Shown piece after piece: positions 26,757-36,326 of a stretch of 64,000 nucleotides of DNA. The first letter of the stretch is position 1; every line of letters starts with the position of its first letter. Source of the stretch: Paenibacillus sp. Soil750 (GTDB lineage Bacteria > Bacillota > Bacilli > Paenibacillales > NBRC-103111); assembly GCF_001428045.1 (NCBI RefSeq), contig NZ_LMSD01000023.1, positions 62,001 to 126,000 of the forward strand. Direction: 5' to 3'. Under the pieces are notes generated by a model. That model did no database searches. It was not told the DNA's origin and saw only the letters and a program-made list of their open reading frames with translations. Both the position numbers and the translations under genes were made by a program.

Positions 26757-28556
26757 ATGCTTCAATTCAAAACATTGCAAACCAAAATGCTTGTTTCCTT
26801 CATTTTGCTCGTGCTTATTCCCGTCATTGGCCTTGGCAGCTTTTCATACTACATAGCAACCCGTTTTTTGGAGAAACAGACGATGCAGAATCAAGTGCAA
26901 ATCATCCGGCTTATTGCCGACAATATTAAGCATATGCTGGATGATGCCACCGACCTCTCTTCCTTTATTGTGGGGAACGAAACCATTCAATCGATGCTAA
27001 GCCAAACTGCTCCTTCGTATATTGGAGATCCACAAAAGACAATTTTCAATTATTTATCTAATTTAAAACAAGCTAAAAAGTATATATCATTTATTGTTTT
27101 GTATGGTGAAAATGATTTTATCTTTAAGGATTTCTCAGAGTTTTTCAGGCAGGTGGTACCCTATGAAGAATTTAAAGAATCCCCATTATATATGGCTACG
27201 GCTGCGCGTAACGGCCAGTCTCACTTGGATTATTCGGGCTCTTCTCTGTTTATATACGCACATAATTACAATGATATCGTACTAGGCAGACGTATTTTAA
27301 GTTTGTATGATGCAGACAAAAAGTTGGGGATGTTTTTTCTTGGAATTAATAGAGATGCCATAAGAGATGCCATCCAAGATGTGCAGATCAGTCGGACGAC
27401 CAATCTGCTTCTCTTCGACGACAATTATCGACTCGTTGCAAGTAAGTTGGATGATAAAGAAATGAGCAAGCATTTTAAAGACAATGTGAACGGAATTAAA
27501 AAACTGCTTCAGCCCAATCAAACCTGGATCTATGAAATAGGAAATAAAAAATATTTAGCTGCGAACACGTCTATTGAGATATATCGATGGCATATTGTGA
27601 GCCTTACTCCGATGGAAGACATCCAAAAGCCATATAGCATTGTGCTCAGCAGCACGATCATATTGTCGTTCTCACTCCTGCTAGTTGCGATTGTGATGTC
27701 TATATTGCTTTCTAAAGGCATTACACTGCCTATTAAGAAATTGCTTCGGTCTATGAACAATTTTAAACGAGGGGACTTTAATCAAAAGGTCCCTGTGGAG
27801 TCGAAAGATGAAATCGGGCTGCTCACGCAAAAGTATAATGAAATGGTCTCCCAATTGAATGAACTAATTCAGAAAGTTTATATCAGTCAAACGAATCAGA
27901 AAATGATTGAATTGAAAACACTTCAAGCACAGATTGAGCCACATTTCCTGTACAATACGTTGGATTACATTTTCTTTAGTTCAAAAATCAACGGAGATAA
28001 CCAAACGGCTAAAGTCGTTCAATCGTTGAGCGAATTGTTCCGGCTTTCGCTGAATAAGGGTGAAGATTACTACAAAATAGAAAATGAAATGAATCAAATC
28101 AAAGCCTATATCAATATTCAACATGCACGTTTTCCTAGTCGATTCACTCCCATTTTTCATATCGATTCCACCATTGGCCATTTTATTACGTTGAAGCTTC
28201 TTCTCCAACCTATTGTGGAAAATGCCATCCTACACGCGTTCGAACCGCCTACAGATCGCCAAGGAGTACTATTAATTCGTTCTTATGTTCAAGAAAGTGA
28301 TATTGTTTGGATCGTTCAAGACAATGGTAATGGAATGAATCCGGATCAGGTGGAACAACTGTTATACATACCAGTACGAAGTAAAGGCGGTTATGGCCTG
28401 CGAAATGTGAACGAACGGTTGCAGATGATGTTTGGTCCTGAATATGCCCTGCAAATCAACAGTACTCCTGATATCGGCACCACTGTGATTGTAAGAATTC
28501 CAATCATCGAAAATGAAACAGAATGGGGGAAACTATATGAAAGTCATGGTCATTGA
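26757..28556 (+). CDS. Sensor histidine kinase (YesM-like)
   Basis: 599 residues. TM about 13-35; a Cache-like extracytoplasmic sensor to about 295; TM about 297-320; a HAMP domain; His_kinase with QAQIEPHFLYNTLDYI (phospho-accepting His396); and HATPase with VQDNGNGM and YGLRNVNERL. The gene for its regulator overlaps its 3' end by 20 bases. It sits divergently from the MalFG-type importer, which it probably controls. Confidence 0.92.
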   Translation: MLQFKTLQTKMLVSFILLVLIPVIGLGSFSYYIATRFLEKQTMQNQVQIIRLIADNIKHMLDDATDLSSFIVGNETIQSMLSQTAPSYIGDPQKTIFNYLSNLKQAKKYISFIVLYGENDFIFKDFSEFFRQVVPYEEFKESPLYMATAARNGQSHLDYSGSSLFIYAHNYNDIVLGRRILSLYDADKKLGMFFLGINRDAIRDAIQDVQISRTTNLLLFDDNYRLVASKLDDKEMSKHFKDNVNGIKKLLQPNQTWIYEIGNKKYLAANTSIEIYRWHIVSLTPMEDIQKPYSIVLSSTIILSFSLLLVAIVMSILLSKGITLPIKKLLRSMNNFKRGDFNQKVPVESKDEIGLLTQKYNEMVSQLNELIQKVYISQTNQKMIELKTLQAQIEPHFLYNTLDYIFFSSKINGDNQTAKVVQSLSELFRLSLNKGEDYYKIENEMNQIKAYINIQHARFPSRFTPIFHIDSTIGHFITLKLLLQPIVENAILHAFEPPTDRQGVLLIRSYVQESDIVWIVQDNGNGMNPDQVEQLLYIPVRSKGGYGLRNVNERLQMMFGPEYALQINSTPDIGTTVIVRIPIIENETEWGKLYESHGH

Positions 28557-30156
28557 TGATGAAGCGATTGTTATAAAAGGATTGAGTATGTTAATTCCAT
28601 GGGGGGAATACGGCTTCGAATGGCTTCCGCCGGCTGAAAATGGGAGGAAGGCTTTGGAGCAAATGGCATGCATAATGCCCCATTTGATTATAGTGGATTG
28701 TCAAATGCCAATCATGGGTGGCGTGGAATTGCTTACAGAAATTCGCAATCGGAAATGGTCAATGAAATCCATCATTCTCAGCGGCCACGATGAATTTGAC
28801 TATGTCAGACAAGCGCTTCAGCTTGGAGCTTCGGATTACCTTCTTAAGCCGCCGGACACAGATATGATGTTAGAAGTGCTCATTAAAATAAAAAAAGAAT
28901 GGGAGGAAGAAAACCAACGCAACCACCAACTACAGGAAAATATGCCTCTAATCCGTGACAGGTTTTTAAGAAGCTTACTGGAAGGAGCTCGACTCAACGA
29001 GAAGTTGTTTATGGAGAAAACTGCTTACCTGAAGGTTCCATTGACCGTGGAGCCTTTCCGAATAGTCCTGCTGCAAATCGAGCAGGATCCCGAAACCCTC
29101 AGAAATTATAATTATGAAGATCAACAACTGATGAATTTCGCTATCCAGAATATTGCTGAGGAAACGTTGCAACGATGGGAAAATAAATGCATGTTTCTGA
29201 AGAAATCGGGACAGTTTGTGATGATTATTAATATGTCATTTGCTATGGAGGAACTTCGCCGTGACCTGCAGCATTTGGTGATAAATATAAAGCAAACATT
29301 AAAATACTTTGTTACCGTCGGGATCTCAGCCCATAACGAACAATTGGTTCTCGAAGGGAAGATGGCCTATGAACAGGCTCAAATGGCCTTGGAATATAAA
29401 TATTACACTGGACCGAACGAAGTCATTTTTATTGATGACTTAGACTGGGAAATGTCAAAGAGCAAGAGAAAGAACGATGGACGGGAGTCTTTAATAACTG
29501 AAGCGTCTACAGCTGAAGAAATATCAACTGCTTATGAACGGCTGCGAATGGCACTTAAGATAGGCAATCTTCAGGAATTAGAGGATTGGATGCACTCATT
29601 TTTCAAAGAACTGCAAGAGAAGGAGATTACAATTCCATTAACGAAAACGGAAAGTCTGCAAGCCATGATTTATGGCGCCAGCGTTATTTCCGAATTGCAT
29701 CCCAAGATGCAATTGGATCATCTATTGACGGCTGAGCAAATTCAATACGTTGTAGCCGCTGCTACCTTGCAGGAACTTAGTCAAATCTGCAAAACGTTTC
29801 TTCGTCATTTGCTCAAGTTAACCGTTGATTTGCGAAAATCCGGCAAGAATAACGTTGTGGAAGCTGCTAAAACGATGCTAGAAACCAAATATGCAAGTAA
29901 CCTTTCTTTGGATACCATTGCCAAAGAAGTTTTTGTATCGCCAGTCTATCTAAGCTTTTTGTTTAAACAAGTCGAAGGCATAAATTTAACTGACTATGTA
30001 ACCCAGGTTAGGATGGATAAAGCTAAGGAACTGCTGCTCGGCTCTAATCTCAAAACCTATGAAATCGCCAATCAAGTAGGGTACCAAGACGAAAAATATT
30101 TTAGTCGGCTTTTCAAGAAGAAGATCGGGATGACTCCTACTGAATTCCGTCAATAA
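28537..30156 (+). CDS. Two-component response regulator, AraC-type (YesN-like)
   Basis: 539 residues: receiver domain with phospho-acceptor Asp54 (IIVDCQMP), a long middle domain of the type usual in YesN-like regulators, and a C-terminal AraC helix-turn-helix domain (about 440-537, with YLSFLFKQ and YFSRLFKKKIGMTPTEF). ATG 28537 is preferred because GGGGG lies about 7 bases upstream; a second ATG at 28513 lies inside the kinase frame without a site. Confidence 0.92.
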   Translation: MKVMVIDDEAIVIKGLSMLIPWGEYGFEWLPPAENGRKALEQMACIMPHLIIVDCQMPIMGGVELLTEIRNRKWSMKSIILSGHDEFDYVRQALQLGASDYLLKPPDTDMMLEVLIKIKKEWEEENQRNHQLQENMPLIRDRFLRSLLEGARLNEKLFMEKTAYLKVPLTVEPFRIVLLQIEQDPETLRNYNYEDQQLMNFAIQNIAEETLQRWENKCMFLKKSGQFVMIINMSFAMEELRRDLQHLVINIKQTLKYFVTVGISAHNEQLVLEGKMAYEQAQMALEYKYYTGPNEVIFIDDLDWEMSKSKRKNDGRESLITEASTAEEISTAYERLRMALKIGNLQELEDWMHSFFKELQEKEITIPLTKTESLQAMIYGASVISELHPKMQLDHLLTAEQIQYVVAAATLQELSQICKTFLRHLLKLTVDLRKSGKNNVVEAAKTMLETKYASNLSLDTIAKEVFVSPVYLSFLFKQVEGINLTDYVTQVRMDKAKELLLGSNLKTYEIANQVGYQDEKYFSRLFKKKIGMTPTEFRQ

Positions 30157-30201
30157 GACTAGCGATATAATGCGAGTGATTGTAATAGAGAGGGGTAGTC
30201 T

Positions 30202-32526
30202 ATGAGATTTAGCATTTCAGGAAAGGTTATGTTTGTTTACAGTTTGGTTTTCATAACGATAATTTTTTTATCTTTTTGGGTGTCTTATACGGGTACCGTA
30301 GGACGATTGGAGCAGGATCTGAAGAATACTCATGTTGCTTTGCTGAAGCAAATTGATGATAAAATCGCGATCGTGTTTCGTCAAACGGAGAAAGATTTGC
30401 TCAATATGTCGCAGGAGTTAGAGTATGTATATTTTATGTATGACAGTTATGATGATGCAGCTCAGAAATATGCGAATTTTTTTGGATTATCAAACAAACT
30501 GAAAACGGTTGTGCACACGAATGAACTGTTTGCTTCAATATTCCTTTATTCTGAGGTAAGTGGCGATATTCTGACTGATAAAACGTATATGAAGAGAAGT
30601 GACTCGGAAGACAGCTGGTTAGCTACTTATATCAAAATGAAAGGGCATTCAAAATGGCTGACTACTCATAAAGTATGGGATGGCGAAAAAGAACAGGATG
30701 TCGTCACGCTGATTCGTTCCTATCCATCGATCAGCAGCCCTGAATATCGAAAGGGACTTGTTGCCATCAATATCAGTGAAGATGTTCTTTATCGGATGAT
30801 CAAGGATGTGTATGAAGGAGACCAGGGCGGACATACCTTCATTATTGATGATCAAGCAAACATAGTAACTCATGATGACGCAACGCAATTATATAAGAAC
30901 TTGACACACATTCCCTATATTCAGCAGATTCTGAGCCATAACGGGAGCGGATATTTCACAGTGAAAATGGAGGGGATTGAGCAATCGATATTTTATACGG
31001 CCTCTACATATACGGGGTGGCGAATTGTCAGCGTTATTCCCAAATCTAACGTATATCAGCCTTTGGAGTCTATACGGAATCTAATGATTGCGTTTGCCAT
31101 CGGTATGGTTCTTTTAGCTTTAAGTGTGCTTTTTTACGTAAACCGTCGGACCTTTAAGCCCTTGGATCGATTAGCCGGGAAAATGTCAGGAGCGTTCAAG
31201 CCAGTCCATCCTGAAGATGAGCCGATGAGAAGTGCTGTTGGGCTGGGTTACCTTGAAACGGTATTCGACCAAATGTTTGTAGATCGTGAACAACTAGAGA
31301 AGCAGGTCCGGGATTCCAAACCATTATTGAAATGGAGAATCATCTTGGACATGCTGTCCGGCTATAGAACGGAGTATACATCCGTGCGCCATATCCTGGA
31401 ATTTACTGCAATTAACTTGTTTTCTGAATGGTTTGTCGTGTGTACAGCCGAGATCGGTAAGGAGGGCGGCGTTAGCCCGAAAGATGAAACCTTGTATACG
31501 TATGCGTTATGCAACGTTGCGGAAGAGTTGATGAATATGGAAAATTCGGGGGTTGCAGTTGATTTAGGAGCGGGTTTCGCCGCCATCGTTTTTAGCTTTG
31601 CAGAAGGTGATATGGAACAAAACCATCTGCGTGCATTGGCCGTCCTCGAGTTGGTTTTGGATGTCATGAAGAGGCAATTCGGGCTTCAGGTGACCATTGG
31701 TGTAGGAAGATGCTATCAGGATATGAAGGATATCCCGATATCGTACGAAGAGTCGCAAAAAGCCCTGCAATACAAAATGGTCATCGGCAGTCATTCGGTC
31801 ATTTCTATAGAAGATTTGCTGGGGCATGATAATCAGGACTATTATCGCATGATAAAGATGACGGATCGAATTGTAGAAGCGTTAAAGCAGACAGAAAGCG
31901 AGAAATTAGAGGGATATATAACGGAATTGTTTCAAGAAGCGGTAAATGGCAGCTTATCTCCCGATTTGATAAGGCAGCTCTCCTACGATTTGATTATGAA
32001 ATCATTGCAGGTCGTTGCTTCGATCGGCATAAATATGGAGGAATCGCTTGAAGAGATGGGGAATCTCCACCAACGGATTCATCAATGCAACAATTGGCAG
32101 GATATGCAGCAGATCGTCAAAACTGTACTTGAAGGATTAGCGGGTAAAATTGAAGGGAAACGCAGTCAACGGGGAAGCAATAAGACAATTGACAGGTTGT
32201 TGCTTTACATTCGAGAACATTATCGTGAGAGTGAATTTTCCCTCGAGTTGCTGTCCGAAAAATTTCAATTAAATCCGTCATATATAAGCAAGCTGTTCAA
32301 AGAATATACGGAGAAAAACTTCATTGATTATTTGATTGAGATCCGGATCAATGCTTCCAAGGAGCTGCTCGTTGTTAAGAACCGCAAGATTAACGATATC
32401 GCAGAATGGGTTGGGTATACAAATACACGCAGCTACCTTCGGGCTTTCAAAAAATATACGGGCATGACGCCCACCGAATATCGGGAGTGGGTGCTCGGAT
32501 TTGAAGCGAATTCTGGGTCTGAGTAA
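30202..32526 (+). CDS. Membrane-bound AraC-family regulator with extracytoplasmic sensor (YesS-like)
   Basis: 774 residues. TM about 8-28; a Cache-like sensor; TM about 290-312; then a cytoplasmic middle domain with ALCNVAEELM and a C-terminal AraC helix-turn-helix domain (about 665-765, ending YTGMTPTEYR). It has no receiver or kinase domain, so signal and DNA binding lie in one chain that must act from the membrane. It starts 45 bases after the preceding regulator (GAGAGGGG site). It precedes and probably activates the importer and glycosidases at 32707-43392. The pseudogene at 4140 is a relative. Confidence 0.9.
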   Translation: MRFSISGKVMFVYSLVFITIIFLSFWVSYTGTVGRLEQDLKNTHVALLKQIDDKIAIVFRQTEKDLLNMSQELEYVYFMYDSYDDAAQKYANFFGLSNKLKTVVHTNELFASIFLYSEVSGDILTDKTYMKRSDSEDSWLATYIKMKGHSKWLTTHKVWDGEKEQDVVTLIRSYPSISSPEYRKGLVAINISEDVLYRMIKDVYEGDQGGHTFIIDDQANIVTHDDATQLYKNLTHIPYIQQILSHNGSGYFTVKMEGIEQSIFYTASTYTGWRIVSVIPKSNVYQPLESIRNLMIAFAIGMVLLALSVLFYVNRRTFKPLDRLAGKMSGAFKPVHPEDEPMRSAVGLGYLETVFDQMFVDREQLEKQVRDSKPLLKWRIILDMLSGYRTEYTSVRHILEFTAINLFSEWFVVCTAEIGKEGGVSPKDETLYTYALCNVAEELMNMENSGVAVDLGAGFAAIVFSFAEGDMEQNHLRALAVLELVLDVMKRQFGLQVTIGVGRCYQDMKDIPISYEESQKALQYKMVIGSHSVISIEDLLGHDNQDYYRMIKMTDRIVEALKQTESEKLEGYITELFQEAVNGSLSPDLIRQLSYDLIMKSLQVVASIGINMEESLEEMGNLHQRIHQCNNWQDMQQIVKTVLEGLAGKIEGKRSQRGSNKTIDRLLLYIREHYRESEFSLELLSEKFQLNPSYISKLFKEYTEKNFIDYLIEIRINASKELLVVKNRKINDIAEWVGYTNTRSYLRAFKKYTGMTPTEYREWVLGFEANSGSE

Positions 32527-32706
32527 GCTTTAATGAGCAAAAAACCAAGATAAAGGTACCACCCTAAAGAAATGTAACCAGGCAATATACAAAAAAAGGC
32601 ACATACCTCATAACACGTCTATTTCCTTCTCTTGTCAGCCCTCCTACAATCAAACTGTAACCGAACGAAAGGTTTGGGAAAAGACTTAACGAGAGGGTGA
32701 AACGAT

Positions 32707-33681
32707 ATGAAGGCTAGACTCCCGGCAACAGAATTGCGGACCGGGAAGCAAAGGGTTGAAGCGAGAACGTTTTGGCAATCGATTTGGAGAAGGATGATGC
32801 AGGATAAACATTTGTATATGATGCTCCTGCCCGTGATCAGCTTTTATCTGCTGTTCAAATTCGCTCCAATGATCGGAGAAATCATTGCTTTTAAGAATTA
32901 TAGGTTCGCAGATGGTGTATTCGGAAGCCAGTGGGTTGGACTTAAGCATTTTCAAATGATTTTTGCCAGCCCTGACTTTTGGCGGATATTACGAAACACA
33001 CTCGTACTTAACTTGTACAGTCTCGTTTTTGGATTTCCAATTCCGGTTGTCCTTGCTCTTCTGCTCAATGAAGTCCGCAGGAAATGGTACAAGAGTATTG
33101 TACAGAATATGTTATACGTCCCCCATTTCATGTCATGGGCAGTGCTGGGCGGAATTGTGGTTGCCGTGTTGTCACCAAGCACGGGAGTTGTGAATATGGT
33201 CCTCAAGAAAATATCCGGTGGGGAATCCGTCTATTTCATGGCTGATTCGTTCTGGTGGCCGCTTATCTATACGTTATCGAGCACTTGGAGGGAAGCAGGG
33301 TGGGGAACGATTCTGTATATGGCAGCAATGGCCTCGATCGATCCGCAGCTTTATGATGCAGCGAAGATGGATGGTGCCAACAAGCTTCGCCAAATATGGC
33401 ACATTACATTACCCGGTATTCGCAGTACAATTGCCGTTCTGCTTATTCTTAGAATGGGTCAAATGATGGATGTAGGATTGGAACAAACGCTCGTTCTACA
33501 AAACAATTCCGTACTTGATGTTGCAGATGTAATTAGCACCTATGTATATAGGGTAGGTTTACAGAATATGAGCTACAGCTATACAACGGCGATCGGACTG
33601 TTTCAATCGGCCATCGGCTTGATCCTGATCGTTGGCGTTAACCGGATGATTCGAATGACCGGGGAACGGGGGCTATGGTAA
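32707..33681 (+). CDS. ABC sugar importer permease (LplB-like)
   Basis: 324 residues, about six helices after a basic cytosolic N-terminus; contains FKFAPMIGEIIAFKNY, typical of the subfamily, and an EAA-like loop (YDAAKMDGANKLRQIWHITL) where the first Glu is Asp. GAGAGGGTGAAACGAT precedes the ATG. The 180 bases before it hold no gene and probably contain its promoter. First gene of a permease-permease-binding protein order, the reverse of the locus at 18814. Confidence 0.92.
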   Translation: MKARLPATELRTGKQRVEARTFWQSIWRRMMQDKHLYMMLLPVISFYLLFKFAPMIGEIIAFKNYRFADGVFGSQWVGLKHFQMIFASPDFWRILRNTLVLNLYSLVFGFPIPVVLALLLNEVRRKWYKSIVQNMLYVPHFMSWAVLGGIVVAVLSPSTGVVNMVLKKISGGESVYFMADSFWWPLIYTLSSTWREAGWGTILYMAAMASIDPQLYDAAKMDGANKLRQIWHITLPGIRSTIAVLLILRMGQMMDVGLEQTLVLQNNSVLDVADVISTYVYRVGLQNMSYSYTTAIGLFQSAIGLILIVGVNRMIRMTGERGLW

Positions 33682-33684
33682 GCA

Positions 33685-34575
33685 ATGGATATAACCAGCA
33701 AAGGGATTCTAACTCGATTGGCAAGTATAAGTATGTACCTCATTCTCGGCTCAATTTCATTAATGACCTTGTTCCCGTTCTGGTACGAAATTGTGGCATC
33801 CTTCAGCAGCAGCAGGGCGATTAATTCCGGTGAAGTTTTCTTATGGCCGATCGAGTTTAATATAGTCGCCTATGAACGTTTGTTTGACGATGGTCAGTTA
33901 TTCGTAGCCATGCGCAACACGGTTGTTGTCACGTTAGTTGGAACGGTGCTTAATATGATTATGACGATTCTGGCAGCCTATCCGCTTTCTAGACGGAGAC
34001 TTCTTGGTCGAAACGCGCTGCTAATGATGATCACGATTACGATGATATTTGTCGCCGGCATTATTCCCAACTTTATCCTCATCAAAATGCTGGGGTTAAT
34101 GAACTCCTATTGGGCCGTCTGGCTGCCTGGATTGATCAGTACCTACAACATGTTTGTGATGAAAACATTCATGGAAGGTCTGCCGGAAGAAATTGAAGAG
34201 TCTGCAGCGATGGATGGCGCTGGTGATTGGCGAATATTAATACAGATTTTTATCCCGCTCTGCAAGCCTATTTTGGCTGCATTATCTTTGTTCTATGCCG
34301 TTAATTGGTGGAACAGCTACTTTAACGTGATGCTCTATATCACAAAGTCGACCAAATTGACTGTTATGGTGAAGCTGTATCAGATGGTTAACAAGGTGGA
34401 CGAGAATTTATTAAACAATATTGGAGGAAATGATGCCGTGGAACGAATTTTGCTTACTCCGGAAGCAATTAAAGCAGCGGCTGTTGTCATAGCCGTGTTG
34501 CCGATCCTGTGCGTATATCCATTCCTCCAGAAATATTTTGTCAAAGGTGTTTTGATCGGATCGGTCAAAGGTTGA
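33685..34575 (+). CDS. ABC sugar importer permease (LplC-like)
   Basis: 296 residues, about six membrane helices, EAA loop EESAAMDGAGDWRILIQIFI, tail KYFVKGVLIGSVKG. It starts three bases after the preceding stop, with only a weak ribosome site, so translation is probably coupled. Confidence 0.92.
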   Translation: MDITSKGILTRLASISMYLILGSISLMTLFPFWYEIVASFSSSRAINSGEVFLWPIEFNIVAYERLFDDGQLFVAMRNTVVVTLVGTVLNMIMTILAAYPLSRRRLLGRNALLMMITITMIFVAGIIPNFILIKMLGLMNSYWAVWLPGLISTYNMFVMKTFMEGLPEEIEESAAMDGAGDWRILIQIFIPLCKPILAALSLFYAVNWWNSYFNVMLYITKSTKLTVMVKLYQMVNKVDENLLNNIGGNDAVERILLTPEAIKAAAVVIAVLPILCVYPFLQKYFVKGVLIGSVKG

Positions 34576-34631
34576 TATCCAGAGCGAACTTGCTCTTGAT
34601 ATAAATATTATACATGTAAGGGGATGAAAGA

Positions 34632-36227
34632 ATGAGCAAGTTGAAACAAGCGGGCAAAGTTATTCTCGCTATTAGCATGTCTTTAACAATGCTTGCCGCA
34701 TGTAGTTCCAAGGATACTTCTTCGGTACAGTCTTCAGTTTCACCCGGCTCCACCACCGTTCCAAGCACGGGACCTAAGAAGGAAATCAGCATATCGATGT
34801 TTGATCGCGGTGCAGTGCCGACGGAGGAAGGTACTTATGAAAACAACCGGTGGACAAAGTGGATCAACGAGAAATCTCCTGTAAATGTCAAATGGGTTCC
34901 CGTTACCAGGAGCCAGGCGCAGCCCAAATTGAACGCCTTGATCGCTTCCGGTGAAGCACCTGATTTGATCTGGGAATATGATCGAAATTACATCAGCCAG
35001 TTGGCCAATCAAGGCGTAATTCAGCCGATCGGCGATTATATCAACAAATACAGCACGACGTATAAAGCTTATCTGGAGAAGCACCCGGAGCTTAAACCTT
35101 ATCTGAACGTCAACGGTCAAACGTATGCGGTTTCGTTCGCGCGAGATACGGTCGCCAATCACGGCATGTGGATTCGTCAGGACTGGCTGGATAAGCTAGG
35201 TCTAAAGGCTCCGTCTACGGCAGAGGAATTTCTTGATGTTGCTCGCAAATTTAGAGACGGTGATCCAGACGGTAACGGCAAATCGGACACGGTACCGATT
35301 TCATTAAGTGGTAGCGGTGTCAGTATTTTGCGAGCTTTATTTTTCACCCAGGAAAATCAGTGGTATGTGGAAGGTGGTAAGCTGGAATACGGCAGGCTCC
35401 TTGACCGTTATGCGGATTCGCTTGCATTCCAGAAGCAGCTCTTTGACGAAGGGCTTATCGACAAAGAATATATTACAGACACTAATTTTCAGCGATCAAG
35501 CCAGTTGTTGACAACCGGTAAAGCAGGCATATATTTGGGCCAATGGGGTGCGGGGAGTATGGATAACACCTATCGCGATTTGCTGAAAAATGTGCCAGAT
35601 GCGAAATTGACTCCGCTTGAATCGGTCAGTACCAAGTTTGGCAAGGACGGCTTATATCAGGAAGCACCACCGAGCGTATTTACGGTATTTAACAGCAAGA
35701 TGAAGGAAGACCAGATCAAATCAGCCATACAATTTATAGACTGGATGCTGCTGGAGGGATGGGTACCTCTCAAGTACGGGGAGGAGAACGTACATTATAA
35801 AACAGTTGATGGCGTTCGGCAGACAATTAATCAGGACAAATTTGTCAAGGAAGTCAGTTATGCTGGCGAATACGCGCTCATGATCGATTCGATGATGACA
35901 CCTAAATTAATCGTAGACATGGCGGCGAAAGATGAGATATCTCAGAACTATGCCAAGTTGAAGGCGAAATCGCTCGAATTGACGATGAAGAATACATACC
36001 GGAGGGATATACCGTACAGCCCAGATATTCCTGAACTAACCCAGTTGATCTCAACGTTCTCACCGATCGCTGTTCAGATTGAAACGAAAGTGGTTACCGG
36101 TGGGAAGTCCTTAACAGCCCAGGATGGACTGAATGACCTCCGCAAAGAATGGAAGCGCCTCGGAGGAGATAACGTAGATAAACAGATTCAGGATTGGTAT
36201 CAGAAGAACAAGAACAATTTTAAATAA
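34632..36227 (+). CDS. ABC sugar importer: solute-binding lipoprotein
   Basis: 531 residues with lipobox LAAC near residue 23, then a large family-1 solute-binding fold with DPDGNGKSDT, a motif also present in the binding protein at 18814. AAGGGGATGAAAGA precedes the ATG. It belongs with the two permeases before it and with the glycosidase after it, whose products it may collect. Confidence 0.92.
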   Translation: MSKLKQAGKVILAISMSLTMLAACSSKDTSSVQSSVSPGSTTVPSTGPKKEISISMFDRGAVPTEEGTYENNRWTKWINEKSPVNVKWVPVTRSQAQPKLNALIASGEAPDLIWEYDRNYISQLANQGVIQPIGDYINKYSTTYKAYLEKHPELKPYLNVNGQTYAVSFARDTVANHGMWIRQDWLDKLGLKAPSTAEEFLDVARKFRDGDPDGNGKSDTVPISLSGSGVSILRALFFTQENQWYVEGGKLEYGRLLDRYADSLAFQKQLFDEGLIDKEYITDTNFQRSSQLLTTGKAGIYLGQWGAGSMDNTYRDLLKNVPDAKLTPLESVSTKFGKDGLYQEAPPSVFTVFNSKMKEDQIKSAIQFIDWMLLEGWVPLKYGEENVHYKTVDGVRQTINQDKFVKEVSYAGEYALMIDSMMTPKLIVDMAAKDEISQNYAKLKAKSLELTMKNTYRRDIPYSPDIPELTQLISTFSPIAVQIETKVVTGGKSLTAQDGLNDLRKEWKRLGGDNVDKQIQDWYQKNKNNFK

Positions 36228-36280
36228 CAATCTGTACCGAAATTGGCAAGTACTTTTTCCGGATATCCATCATGTCCGGG

Positions 36281-36293
36281 GAAAGCGCTTGGC
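36281..36293. promoter_or_regulatory. Weak cre-like site
   Basis: GAAAGCGCTTGGC contains the palindromic AAGCGCTT core of cre boxes but misses fixed outer positions. It lies 34 bases before the large glycosidase start. Confidence 0.3.
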
Positions 36294-36326
36294 AACTATT
36301 TTTAAAAAATAATATGAGGTGAGTGA

